Positions 23,901 to 35,900 of a stretch of 50,427 nucleotides of DNA are shown here, in pieces. The DNA is from Apostichopus californicus (lineage: Eukaryota; Echinodermata; Holothuroidea; Aspidochirotida; Stichopodidae), in NCBI GenBank assembly GCA_020650975.1, contig JAIPMN010018987.1, positions 1 through 50,427 on the forward strand. Direction: 5' to 3'. Under the pieces are notes generated by a model. That model was given only the letters and a program-made list of their open reading frames with translations. It was not told the DNA's origin and ran no database searches. Positions within the stretch are counted from its first letter, which is position 1. The number at the start of each line of letters is the position of its first letter. The position numbers and the translations under genes were made by a program.

Positions 23901-26900
23901 GAGTGACTTACGGTTTATTATATTTGCATCTCATGAATATTCATGAATACATATCTTTCAACCCAGTTGGGACAATTTTTTATATACTGTACTGTCATGT
24001 CCCGCTTCAGAGCACTCGTATTGTCAGTATGAGCAGTATGAATATCATGGTTTCTGTCAGATAAAGGGTAGGAACTGTTTGTAATGTCAATACCACTGCT
24101 TTGAGAGCATGATATTGGAGAACAGTTTAGGGAGGTATAAGCATTAGAAAATTGTCCCAACTGGCTGTATTTCAAGCATTTTCTGAAAGTTTTGGGTTAC
24201 CTGACCAGAATGGAATCTTTACTTAGTTACCTGCAATGGAACGATATTGTTTGATTACATGAACATTTCAACTCGATCTTAATGAAGCCGGAAGGTACTT
24301 TTCCGATGTTAAAACAAATTTGATGTAAGTTTTGTAAGACAAGTTTTCAGAATTATCATCTTTCCTTGTTACAGATGATGATCAAAAGTTGGCAACACTT
24401 AATCTGGTGCAAGGATATCTATCACTTCTGGGTAAGCTCAATTGACTATGGAACAATTATCCTCATGTTATTTGATAAGGAAAAGATTTTTGAGTAAATT
24501 CACTTGGTAAAATTTGATATATGGTATTGGTTCCAAACAGGGACGTAACTATTGCTTTTCCCATTTTCAAGGTGTCCTTATATCCATCAACATGGTGCAC
24601 ATGGTTCCATTTTCATTCATACCAGAAAATAAATTGTCTTCTGATTATTCTTTTAAAAATAGTTAAAACAAATGATTCAAAGTAAGGAACATAATTGATT
24701 TCATCCGCAGGTCCAAAGATGAATCAGATGCTACGATCTAGCAGTCATCTTCAACGATTTTCGATGGGTCTGCTTCAGGTTCTGGAATTTGAGGCGAAGG
24801 AGACAGTTTTAATGGAAGATGCATCTCCAATTCATCAAGGTTTGTTTCATTGGAATAAATTCGGTTAACTTGCTTCTTTATTTTAAACAGTTGGCCAAGT
24901 TCCTAATGCTTTCCATATGGGACCTACTCATCTTTTGCTTAGATGACTATTCTTTTGTATCCTTTGCAGTCTTGCGAGATAAAAAAAATTCTCAAAGTGT
25001 TGCAATCAGCTGCAGGAAATTTCTGTAAATTATTTGATGACAATGAAATTCTTTGTTCCAGAGGTAAAACATATAAGGCTGTGTTCGGATGTATCTGTTA
25101 TTAAAGTTCTTGTTTGGTAGAATCTAAGTGAAGCGGTTGGTTTCAGGTAGTAACAGTGAGGATGGTCAATTACATTTCCTTAAAATTTTGCAACAAATTC
25201 CCAATCAGTAGATGTTGGCATCCTGGCTGTTTCATGATGGAAATTTCTCTTCTATGCAAACTGGTCACAAGCCATCGACCTTTTGTCACCAACCTCTGGC
25301 TTAGTGGTGGGTTCTTTGCTGTAACCAGGGTGACTTATTTTACCATCTAGAACAGGGGTTCATAATAGTTGGCCCATGGGCCAAATCTGAAACAAAAGTA
25401 TCCCCATGATTGTCTACTGATCACAGATGAAGGCCTACCCAGCATGTGGCCCAGTTCAGCTATAGTGAGACTTTTGCTTCTCTGTTGGCCTTTCACTTTA
25501 GCCAATGTTTCTCTCTGGCCCTCGTAGAAATACAATTGAGAAACACTGCACTAGAAGTTAGAAAGCTGATGACATTAAACACTATGGTAGCTCTTAACAA
25601 CCATTATGTGGAATTGACTAATATACCATAGCCCTCAAGAGCCACTTTATCACATTAAGTTATGTATGCAATTGTCCTTTTCATTTGTGATGACATTTTT
25701 TCAAATCACGCTACCTAGCAACTAAACAATTGTAAAATCTTCTTTATTTCAGATTTAGATATGAGTATGACACCCAGTGGAAACCTATTCAAAAACTTCA
25801 AGAACTTCTCAAATGAGAAAATACTCTCAGCAATACACAAGATATGCAACTTGTTAGGCTACTATGGTAAGTTATGATAGGATAGGATTGTGATGTGTAA
25901 TAGCATATCCTGTACAACACTGGTTAAAGTGGTACTATGTTAAGGTCTGTTTAACTTTTAATTGTGCTGCGTAGTCAGAACATTATGAAGTAACCGCTTG
26001 TCAAGAGACGAGCTTAGGTTTACTATGCTGGAATATGAAGTGACTGTCATTCCTGTTTTCTCACAACCATTGCACCCTGGTTTTTCCATGTCCCAAGTGT
26101 CCTAGTAACTATTTAATATTCACCTCCCACAATTCCTAGCTACTCTCTGTCAATCTGCCTCCTAGATCTCCCTTGCTAGATATATTGCATACCTAGCTTG
26201 TGGCATACACATTGCAGTGACACAACTGCTATATATGCAACTAAACTAGCATCTTTTACCAACAGTTGAACAAATTGCTCTGCAAGGGTGTTTTGGAACA
26301 TGCTATAGTTGTAGCTGTAGTTTTATGATGAGTAACAAATACTGTAAATAAATCGTCCATCAATATCAATATAACAAAATTCTTATTCATATTATCTTAT
26401 GATACTTTGAAACCCCAAGTGTTCAAAGCTTTGTGTACATTACGATCTTCCCTGTCTATAGCACATACCGCCAGAGTCTCCTGTTTTTGGTAAAAACCGG
26501 CCAAAAACAGGGAAGATTGAATATTGACCCAAGTTAATAATGCAAGCCAAAGTGCACGCTCCTCTGCACAAATTCATGATTAACACACAATGTACTATTT
26601 CAGTGGTCAAACCAAATTTGCTCAAGTGAATTTGAGGAGGACTGTTTTTCTATAGGCAGACTTGACCTTCATTTATGGTTCTCCAGAGTAAGCAAGCCCT
26701 AACAGATTAGCAATGACCTGTGATAACCCACCCTCTCTCACCCCATCCCTCTAATTGCTTCCACTGTACTTCCGGTGAGCCTTTAAAAGGTGGCGGTAAT
26801 AGATATATGGTTCGTGAAGCATGTACTACACTTCTCTTGTCACCATATCCCTATGTCTTTCTACTTTTACAGGGGATATCATGTTGCTTGTCGATCACTT

Positions 26901-29900
26901 CTTGGACATCTACAGGCACTCTGACCTCCACTGTAAGCAAGCTTGTCTGGTCTTGAACCACATCCTAAGAGGTGCTCTGATTGTCCAGCCCTCAGAATTA
27001 TTAGAGCAACAGGAATCACCGGATAGGGAGACACTAGAAACTGCCGTTGAGTAAGTCAGAGACCTGGTTATGGTCTGAAGAAATGCACACGTTTGGGTTG
27101 ATAGAGTAACATTTTATGGGGTTATAATGCTGATGACAGAGAGTGTGGTCCATAGAACAAGGATCTTGAGAAGAAGAATATATGAGAATATATTCTACAT
27201 GTTTTTTTCCAATGTGCATTTGAACATAACATTGTTGTAACTGACTATATATATATGCTTGCTTTTCGGTGAGTTCTCTTTGCTAGATAAAACGCTTCTT
27301 TACTCTAGCAAGAGATTTCAGTAGTTGACCAGTTTGTGTCATCATGGCACATGGTTTGATCAATGTGTAAATTGTTTGAAAAAAATTGTTACTTCTCCAT
27401 GTGAATAAATAATACATAAGGAAAACGAGAATGTGTGTGAGCAAATCATTGCAGTGAAAATTAGTGGGTAAGGGCGCAGTCATGCCACCCCTCCCCCTCC
27501 CCCCAATGGTGTTGGAAGCCCTGTGTATGGTGGTAGTACTTGAGGCTATTACAGCCATACCAACTGTATCAGTGTTGATGGTAATATTACATATTAAATA
27601 TTGATAGAGAATTGTTAGTGGTGATTGCGGTCAAATGATGTTTAGAGTCAGCTTTGATAAAATCATAAGTGAAATTAAGCAAGAAAAGTGCATATGTGTT
27701 TCCTCAATTCACATTTTTGCAATCTACATTTTGCTACAAATGCTTTGACTGGTAAAGCCTGCAACCTTTACAATGGAATGCTAAACCATGTTAGTATATA
27801 CTTAATATTGTACAGTATATATGCAAAGTGGGGAAAAAATTGGTAACTTTTGGAAATTATGATGCTTCTTTCATTCTTTAAATAGGATGATTATAGATGA
27901 GTATCTCTCCGAAGCCAACTGGTCTCTTCCGACCTCTGTTAATGGTTCTGGATTAAAGACGTCGGATAAGTTGGTTCTGCCTCAGAAAGATGTAACTTCG
28001 GTGATGACCCTTCAAAGGATACAGAACAACACACTCTTAACCTGTCTTATGTTGGATGGAATCAGTGCATGTGCTCTGGTATTAAGAAGCCTTGCTAATT
28101 TTCTTAGCTAGATAAAAACTTATTTCAGAATAGAAGCTTAAACCTTTTGAACCGTTCAAAAAATGAGAAAGCAAAATGAGAAAGCAAAAAAAAAAAAAAA
28201 CTTTTATTTATATCTTCAGTGCCTATCATTCATAATTTTGCATATGTAATGTTTCCATTCCCATGCTACGGATGTATCTAGTTTTAAATACCAAGGAGGA
28301 GGAGGTTGGGTGGGGAAGGGGAGACCATTTGGGGGAGACCATGGTGGGGGATAAATGCAAATTTTTAATTACCAACCAACAGTACTGGAAACTAGTGGTA
28401 TCTATAAGAGACATTCTCTATTTATATTTCCTTTTCTCAGGTTCTTGGTCCCGCCTTTGACCAGTTTCTCATTAGATGTTTGTATCCTCTCTTGGAGAAA
28501 TTGGCTGCTGACAAGACTGTTATCAGGTAGGAGCTTGCTTATGAATATTCATTAATGATGTTCTTTCATATGTAAAGCACGAAGAATGCACTTCACCCTA
28601 TTATCGCAGTTCAGCTTAATTGTGAGGTTACAGAAGTAAGAAAATGCAGTTCCATGCAAAAACGATCCATGCATTTCCTTGGTGTATATACTTCCCGAAC
28701 TAGAGCATTTTTTCTATAGATATGTAACGAGGCCCCACCCATCAAGGTTCAACAAATGCAACACATAATAAAGAAAACACTGGATTTAAGGATTTTGCCA
28801 ATATAATTGTTCAAAAGCCAACTTGAAATAAACAGGAATGTAGCTAATCTACTCTCCGGCCTTAATATAAATTACAAATAGTGGAAACAAATTCAACTTA
28901 CATAATAAAGTAGACCTTAGAGTACACCTCCTCACACCCAGGTAGCCAGGACAGCTATAAACTAAACTCAACTAAATCAATGCTGGCTTTGTCCATAGCA
29001 GCTACCTGTAGTAATGAGACAGTATATATAAAGGAACAGCTGTGTGGTTGGGGTGTGGATGAATGGAAAGGAATGGGGATGGAATGTTATAAATTGTTAG
29101 TCAAATGAGGATTAGCATGAGATGAGGATTAGTGGCATGCCTTAACTACTGTAGAATGAAGAGATTGAATGAGATGGAACGGTTTAGGGGAATGACTGGA
29201 GATGAATGAATGATTGGTAAGTTAAAGGTATTTACTAGGGTAGGTGTCGATAATTGGGGGGAATCTGATGAATTAGTCGGTATGGATAAATGGGAGGGAT
29301 TTGATGAATTCACCCGAATATTTATGATAGATGTATGTGAATGTAGAACAAGTGAATATACAGTCCAGTGAATTTGATAACATCTAATAAATATTCATTT
29401 AAACTTTCATATTCATCAATAGATAAGACTAATCAGGTACAAGAATTGATGATAAATATTGAATATTCATCAAGAAATGAGATGGGATGAGTTTGCAACT
29501 CATTAGTAAGGCTATATGCAAAAGAACACACTTCCCTGGCATAAAGAACTTTTCCCTTAAAGAATTTTTGCAAGTAGATGATTGGATGGAATTTAAAAGC
29601 ATCTACTGGATATTCATTAATATTCTCATATTCATCTAAAAAACTACTTTAGTAAATATCACAGATAAAAGTTTATCCAGTCAGGTAAAAAAATCGCTGA
29701 CAACTATTAGATATCCATCAAAGATGGGGAAATAGTTTTAATATTTTGCCGCTGCATAGAACGTTTTTTTTTAGATTATTTTAGCTACAATGGTTGTTGC
29801 TTAATGTCCAATCTTGATCTCCTTATCTCTGTTCCAGGCAAACTGCTTTCCAAACACTGCATAACATCGCTACTTCATGTGGATACAGGTAAGTTTGAAC

Positions 29901-32900
29901 TGGATTTCAACAAAACTTCATTTAGGGCAAACATTAAACAAAGATTAAATTTTCTTTTCTTCCCTGTATTTTCTTTACAAATTTATTACGGCACACAACA
30001 GTTGTGTCTTTCATTTAACTTCAGAGGTCATTTAAACTTTGTGACAAAAATAATTGCTATAGAAATATGTTTGGTTCATCGTCTGATAATGATGATTTTG
30101 TGTTTCTTTCCAGCTCAATCGCTGACCTATTATCGAATAATGCAGATTATCTGGTGGATGAGATATCTCATAGACTCCGCCATCTAGCTTGGAACCATCA
30201 CGCCCCTCACGTTCTGAGAGTCACAGTGGAACAATGGTGAGTACCTCCAGGGAGTTGTCTTTCAGAAGTGGATCGGGGGGGGGGGTGTACAACCCATCCT
30301 CCCCTCCCCCCTCTCTTTTCAGTCCCACACAAAGAGATTAAGTAGTAGTTAGCACAACCTTACATGTAGGCCTAATTTATAGCCTAATTTATATCCTAAA
30401 TTATAGCCTAAATGTGCCTCAGAATGCAGCATTTCGTGTCTAACAGTTTTAGCATCGTCTATTAAAGGGAAACTTGCATCCATCAAAGTGTTGATCTTCT
30501 TTGATTCTCCCTTCTCCAGCAAGTTCCCTGATATTTCAAACTAGGGATCATTTTTATTATGGTCCCAGTGAAGGGACATACAAGATACAGAATTATTTGT
30601 GTTAGTACAATGCAACGTCACAGAAGATTTCCAAGTTTATGACATGCTATCAGATTCAGTGAAAGACTGCTACAACTCTCATATTTATTGTCAAGATCTT
30701 TAAACTACCAAAGTTCAGTAGCTCCACAAATATAATATACCAATTGGTTGTGATGCTATGATTGCAAAGTAAATCTACATGTTGTATGTCCCTTCAAGGC
30801 TACCTTATGATGTTCATTGGAAGAAATGCTTTTCAACTACCATAGAGTAATCATTGTGGATATCTAAAAGAGTTCTAAAAGATGGTTCCTACAATAACAA
30901 TTTGAATGCCTGGATGTAAAATGTCTGCTAGCTTCTCTACTATATTAATCGTTGTTGTTTTCATTGGTTCCTAGCGATGCTAAGATGTTGCCACTCCTTG
31001 AAGACACAATTGAGGAGGTAAATTTAAATAATAATTATTGTATTTCTGATACATGACTTAATTAATTCAGATTTCTAAATGTATGTTAAGTGCACTATTG
31101 TCTGGATGCAAAATCACAACTTGAGTTATTTCATTGTTTAAGAACTTTTTTATAAAGTTTTCAAATTGATTGATTCATGAAGAAACTAATATAGTGCCAC
31201 TAAAATTCTAGCGAGATTTGTGTAACTTTGATATCATCAAGTTATGCTTATCCTTTTCTTGTTCATACCCCCCCCCCTGCCCCCCGTAACATTAGCACTT
31301 AAACTTAACCTAAAAGCTATCTTCACCTCTGTGGGTATAGGAATTGAAATATTTTATATATTTACTGTTGTTTGAACTGAAAAGGAGCAAATATTTTGTT
31401 GGCTAGAACATGATTAGAATCAGTGACCATATAGGAATAGAGGCTAGGAAGTGATCACCACCAACTAAAGGCTGAGTTTATAGCTCAGTTGATGGAGTGC
31501 CGGGGACTGTAACCCCGAGGTTCCTGGTGCAAATTCCTTTCTAAAGTTTGTTTATAACTTCCCAATCATATTTCCATCGTTCATGCACTTACATATTTAT
31601 GATCGTAAGTTGCTGTTTTGTGTAATTTTTGTAATGCTGTAACCTACCCTAGACATCTATTCACTCTTCTCCTATAAATAATCTTTCCAATATCTCTCTC
31701 TCTTTTGGCAGATCCTCTGGAGTCTAGATAACCATTACTCCCTGGATATTTCATCGTTCGTAGCTCTCCTACAGACGGTCGCAAGTGCAATATTGAAATG
31801 GTTTCCGCCTGAAAATGTACGTAGTGTTTACTTTTGTTTCCCAAGAGCTTACAGTATGTACATATGTACATAGATAACTGACATATGTCCAACATTTGTG
31901 AGAGACAATGTTACAGTGCAGCTTGTAATTGAATACCAATTTTAGTCTCTTTCAAACAATATCTTCTCGTGCATCATTCAATCGGAACAGACCTTGTGGG
32001 GGTAGTCAGCATTGTTATCAAATGTGCTACAACGTCATATGACAGCCCCAACAAGGTCAAATGTCACAAAGCACTTCATTAATACTTTCATGATATAAAT
32101 TAAGCATTTTACCTGACTGAGGTATTTATTTATGTAACTTATTTGAAAAAATATGCACTGAATATTATCAAACTTTTATTGTTCAACAAAATGTCCCTTA
32201 TCCCTCAGCAGTCTGAGACACACTCCTCGGATCAGGGAACCTCAGTCGGTGCTCCCTCAGTGTTAATTGCAGAAAGCAACAACGAGGCTGAAAGGTCAAA
32301 GGTCACATCAATAAATGAAATTCAAGAGTTCTTTCTGGATCACCTAAGAAATAAGAGATTGGCCGAAGGACACATGGCAGAGGAAGAAGATGTGATGCAG
32401 GACGAAGATGGAGTCCAGGATAATGAAGAGGCAGATTTCACTCCAGATCAGGAGAGAGATTTACCTCTGCACGTTAAGATCATCATAAAGGTAAAAATGT
32501 CTTTTAAAGGCGATCGCATTTTATGGACAAAATATGTCTTGTTTAAATCAGCTGGTCGCTTGAAGTTACTTGTAAATCCTTTGTCCACCAAATGTACTTT
32601 GGATAGAAACTGTTTATCAATTAGATAGAAAATAACTGAATTGCAAAATGATATGTTGCACTTTTTAAAATTTTGCAACATATCTGAAAATGCGACTCAG
32701 CTGACAGTATAAACCAATGCAATGTCAACCAGCTTTAATGACCTTACAGAACCCACACCCCTGCAGAGAAATGGTTGAATCCAATCAGTATGCTCATCCA
32801 ACAATTCTTTCCTTAAAAGTATCCCATTTCAAAAATACCTTCCTTTGATATTCAATTGTGCTTTTTAGATTCTTGAGCGATGCAAACACCACATGGCCAC

Positions 32901-35900
32901 CTCCGACCCCAGGATGCGGCTAAAGGTCCTATCCACTGTCCAGGTTTGCGTCCAGGCTCTGGCGAAGGACACAGGTGATCTTGTAAAGTCTCTATTCAGG
33001 GATGGTCTGAGAAATAACAAAATTGAATTCAAAATTAAAACGTTTCGTTTTACTGGAATGGAAAAATGAGGAGTATGAAAAGGGGGCCTGATGACATGAG
33101 TGTCCTCGGGGCCGACCAAGCTTGCTCCGGTCGTCTCTGAAACTATGATAAATGCAAGAAAACAATATCGGAAAGAAATTTCAGTTTCCAGTGAAGCTTT
33201 TCTGGAGAATAAATGCATGGTGACTGTGAGGTATTGGAGACAGTAAACTCCATGTTGTTTACATGGAACATGGACAAACATGTTTCACGTAAACCATAGA
33301 ATCTTACAATTAAGTACTAAGGTGACCATATTTTTTTTTTAAGGAAATCTGGGGTCATGATACTGATATTATCCCAATGTTGCATATCATGGTGTATTAT
33401 CTACATTATATGCTTTTAAGGGTAGGCTGGGATTTTGAGAGCATATCATTGCTTAGTGGTGCAATATTTCAAGGATGGTGGTCAAATGCCAACATGTTTG
33501 TAATATGTTCTCCAGAACCATCCATTTTTTTTTGTTTAATAACAAGTATTACAAAACTTGGTAATTTCCAGGACATTTGTAATGTTCACTCACAGTACAT
33601 GAAATCTGAAAAATGCTTAAAGTCTGGGTAAGGGGCACAGGGGGGGGGGGAGGCAGCGGTTCATGAAATCCGAGAATTGTCCCCAAAAGTCAGGGACGAC
33701 CTTACAAGTTTGTTCAGTGAACATTGATAGCAGCATGATTACTATGGTTCTACAATCTATCTATTTACTGTAAGGAAGCTTAAACAGCACACTAACACAC
33801 TTGTGATTGACTTGGGCAATGTGACACTTTTGCAAGAATTCCAATAAGAAAGAAAGAACTAATGAACTGTGTAATTGAACAACTCTCTCCAATATCTGTT
33901 TCCGCTTGGATAACATTATTTTCATGCGACATTTCAACTCACCTGTAGTATGATATTGTGCTGCAATGGCACTGTTCAGATCCAGTAATGTAATCAATTA
34001 GCTAACCAGTGGATTGTTACTTTCGACAGATCAACTCCTGCCAGCAGTCCATAAACTTTGGCCGTCTCTGGTTCCGAGATTTCAAGACGAAGAACCGTTA
34101 GTAGTCTGCACGGTAAGCAACATAATTCTGCAAACTTAGTTTAATAGTTTCTTACTGAGATCTATATTGCTGTTTTACTCTTATTTTTGTTTGTGAGAAA
34201 AAATAAGGAATCAGTTGGCAGGGGCAGATCCCAGACTTTGGTCATTGAATCTGAAAAAATTAAAATTTTAGATGTGAAATAGTGCATTCTGAAGCACATT
34301 TAGACTATAAATTAGTTATATGTGTAGGTCTACATGCAAGGTTGTGCTAATAGCATTTCTTTTAACATTTGTGTGAGTTTTGAAGATCTCAGACTTTTTA
34401 ACTTGAAATAATTTTAAAATGTAACAATTGAAATTTGAAATGGAAACACTCCTTCAGTATAACATATCTCTATGTATTTTATTTTGTCATTGGCACAAGC
34501 ATCTCTCTCTCATAAATATATTTGTATTTTTTTTTTCTATAAGTATTACCAACAAATTGATGATAGAATTTATATCATTAATGCTACTAAGTAAAAAGCA
34601 AATACAATTGATGATAGAACTGATATCATTAATGCTACTAAACAGCCAATACATTTGACTCATATTTGATCTGTCAAGTAGCAATTTCTCGATTCGGAAG
34701 TATAACCCTTCCTTTACAAAAGTAATTTTTTGAAGTGAAAATAAAGTGGATTTGATAGTGATCTTCTTGTGCTACTTGTAGGCATGTGATACACTCACAA
34801 CTCTAAGCCATTCTTGCGGGGACTTTTTAAGACAAAGAGTGACAAAGGATGTCCTCCCAAGGCTCATCTCTGTTCTGGAGTCTTCTGCAACTACCAGCAG
34901 GAAGGCCGGTCCGGCGTACGGTCACACCGCGGCTCACAAGCTGCAATTGGCGGTTCTTAAATTGATCGGTCCGCTATGCCAACAACTGGACGTTTGTGAG
35001 AATGACCTGAACAATCTCAGCTATGTGTGTTTGGAGTACTTAAGTGCAAGACAACCTTCATCACTACAAGAGGTAAGTTATTAAAAAATAAAAGTTAAAG
35101 ACCTATTCTCTTTGAATCACTGTAAAGCTACTATAACCGTGATAATTTGTAATTACTCTTTTGTCTATCATGTGGTGACATTTAATGGTGACAGAGACTA
35201 TTTCCCAGACATGTTTATTTGAAAAAGATTCCCATCAATTCTGTTGTAATTACAATGTTTTTTCTTTGCCCTTGTCTACTTACTCAGTGGTTAACTCAGT
35301 GGTTAACGCCGGTGCCTTTAAATCATAAGGTCCCGAGTTCGAGTCACTCCCAGATTAATGTATGTCGTCCAGTTACAGAGTTGTTGACAATTGACAATTC
35401 ATAATCATGGACGTTAAAATATGAATGTAAGAGACTGACTTCGGTCAGCTTGTGGCTTTGATAAGCCAATGATGGCTTCTTCGCGAGTTCCTGCTTGCAG
35501 GAAGATCTAAAATACATACATACTTACTTTTGTTTCTATTCTTACCAGGCTTCCAGGAGGACGATTCCCATCAATTCTATTGTAATTATGTTTTTTTTGC
35601 AGTCTACTTACTTTTGTTTCTGTTCTTACCAGGCTTCCAGGAGAACGTTTTCGTGTTTCCTAGAGTTGGACGCAGACTCTCTCTGGTTGTTGTTGAGTGA
35701 AGTTTGTCAATCACATCAGCTGTCACCTGCGAGTCCAGAGTTTCCTGTCGTCAAGGTAATATGTCTAGTCAACATATCAGGTTTGAGCCCTTTATCCTTA
35801 CCATAGACAAGTTTAGCAGCAGTGGAGAACAAACAATACTTGATATCCATCAGTCCATAATGAAACATCTTAAAATGTATACAAGATGGAACTAGCTGAA

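Larger units (their letters stand above)
35227..35647. repeat. Duplication of a TTI1 3' splice site and exon edge (~90 bp unit), first copy split by a SINE
   Basis: A unit running from GATTCCCATCAATTCT through TCTACTTACTTTTGTTTCT to CTTACCAGGCTTCCAGGAG is present twice. The first copy (35227-35562) is interrupted by the 35285-35520 SINE; the second (35563-35647) carries the true acceptor of exon 35633-35755. The first copy keeps a complete polypyrimidine tract and CAG acceptor at 35547-35548. Confidence 0.88.

Noticed and set aside
31470..31538. tRNA-Tyr-like gene (TGTAA loop)
   Set aside because: The loop lacks T at position 33, the B box is weak and there is no acceptor stem.
32865..33281. 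138-codon minus-strand frame
   Set aside because: It is antisense to the TTI1 exon 32869-32974 and its intron, with no similarity to a known family.
35285..35360. tRNA gene with good B box
   Set aside because: It is the head of a SINE with an 8-bp target duplication; no acceptor stem is formed.
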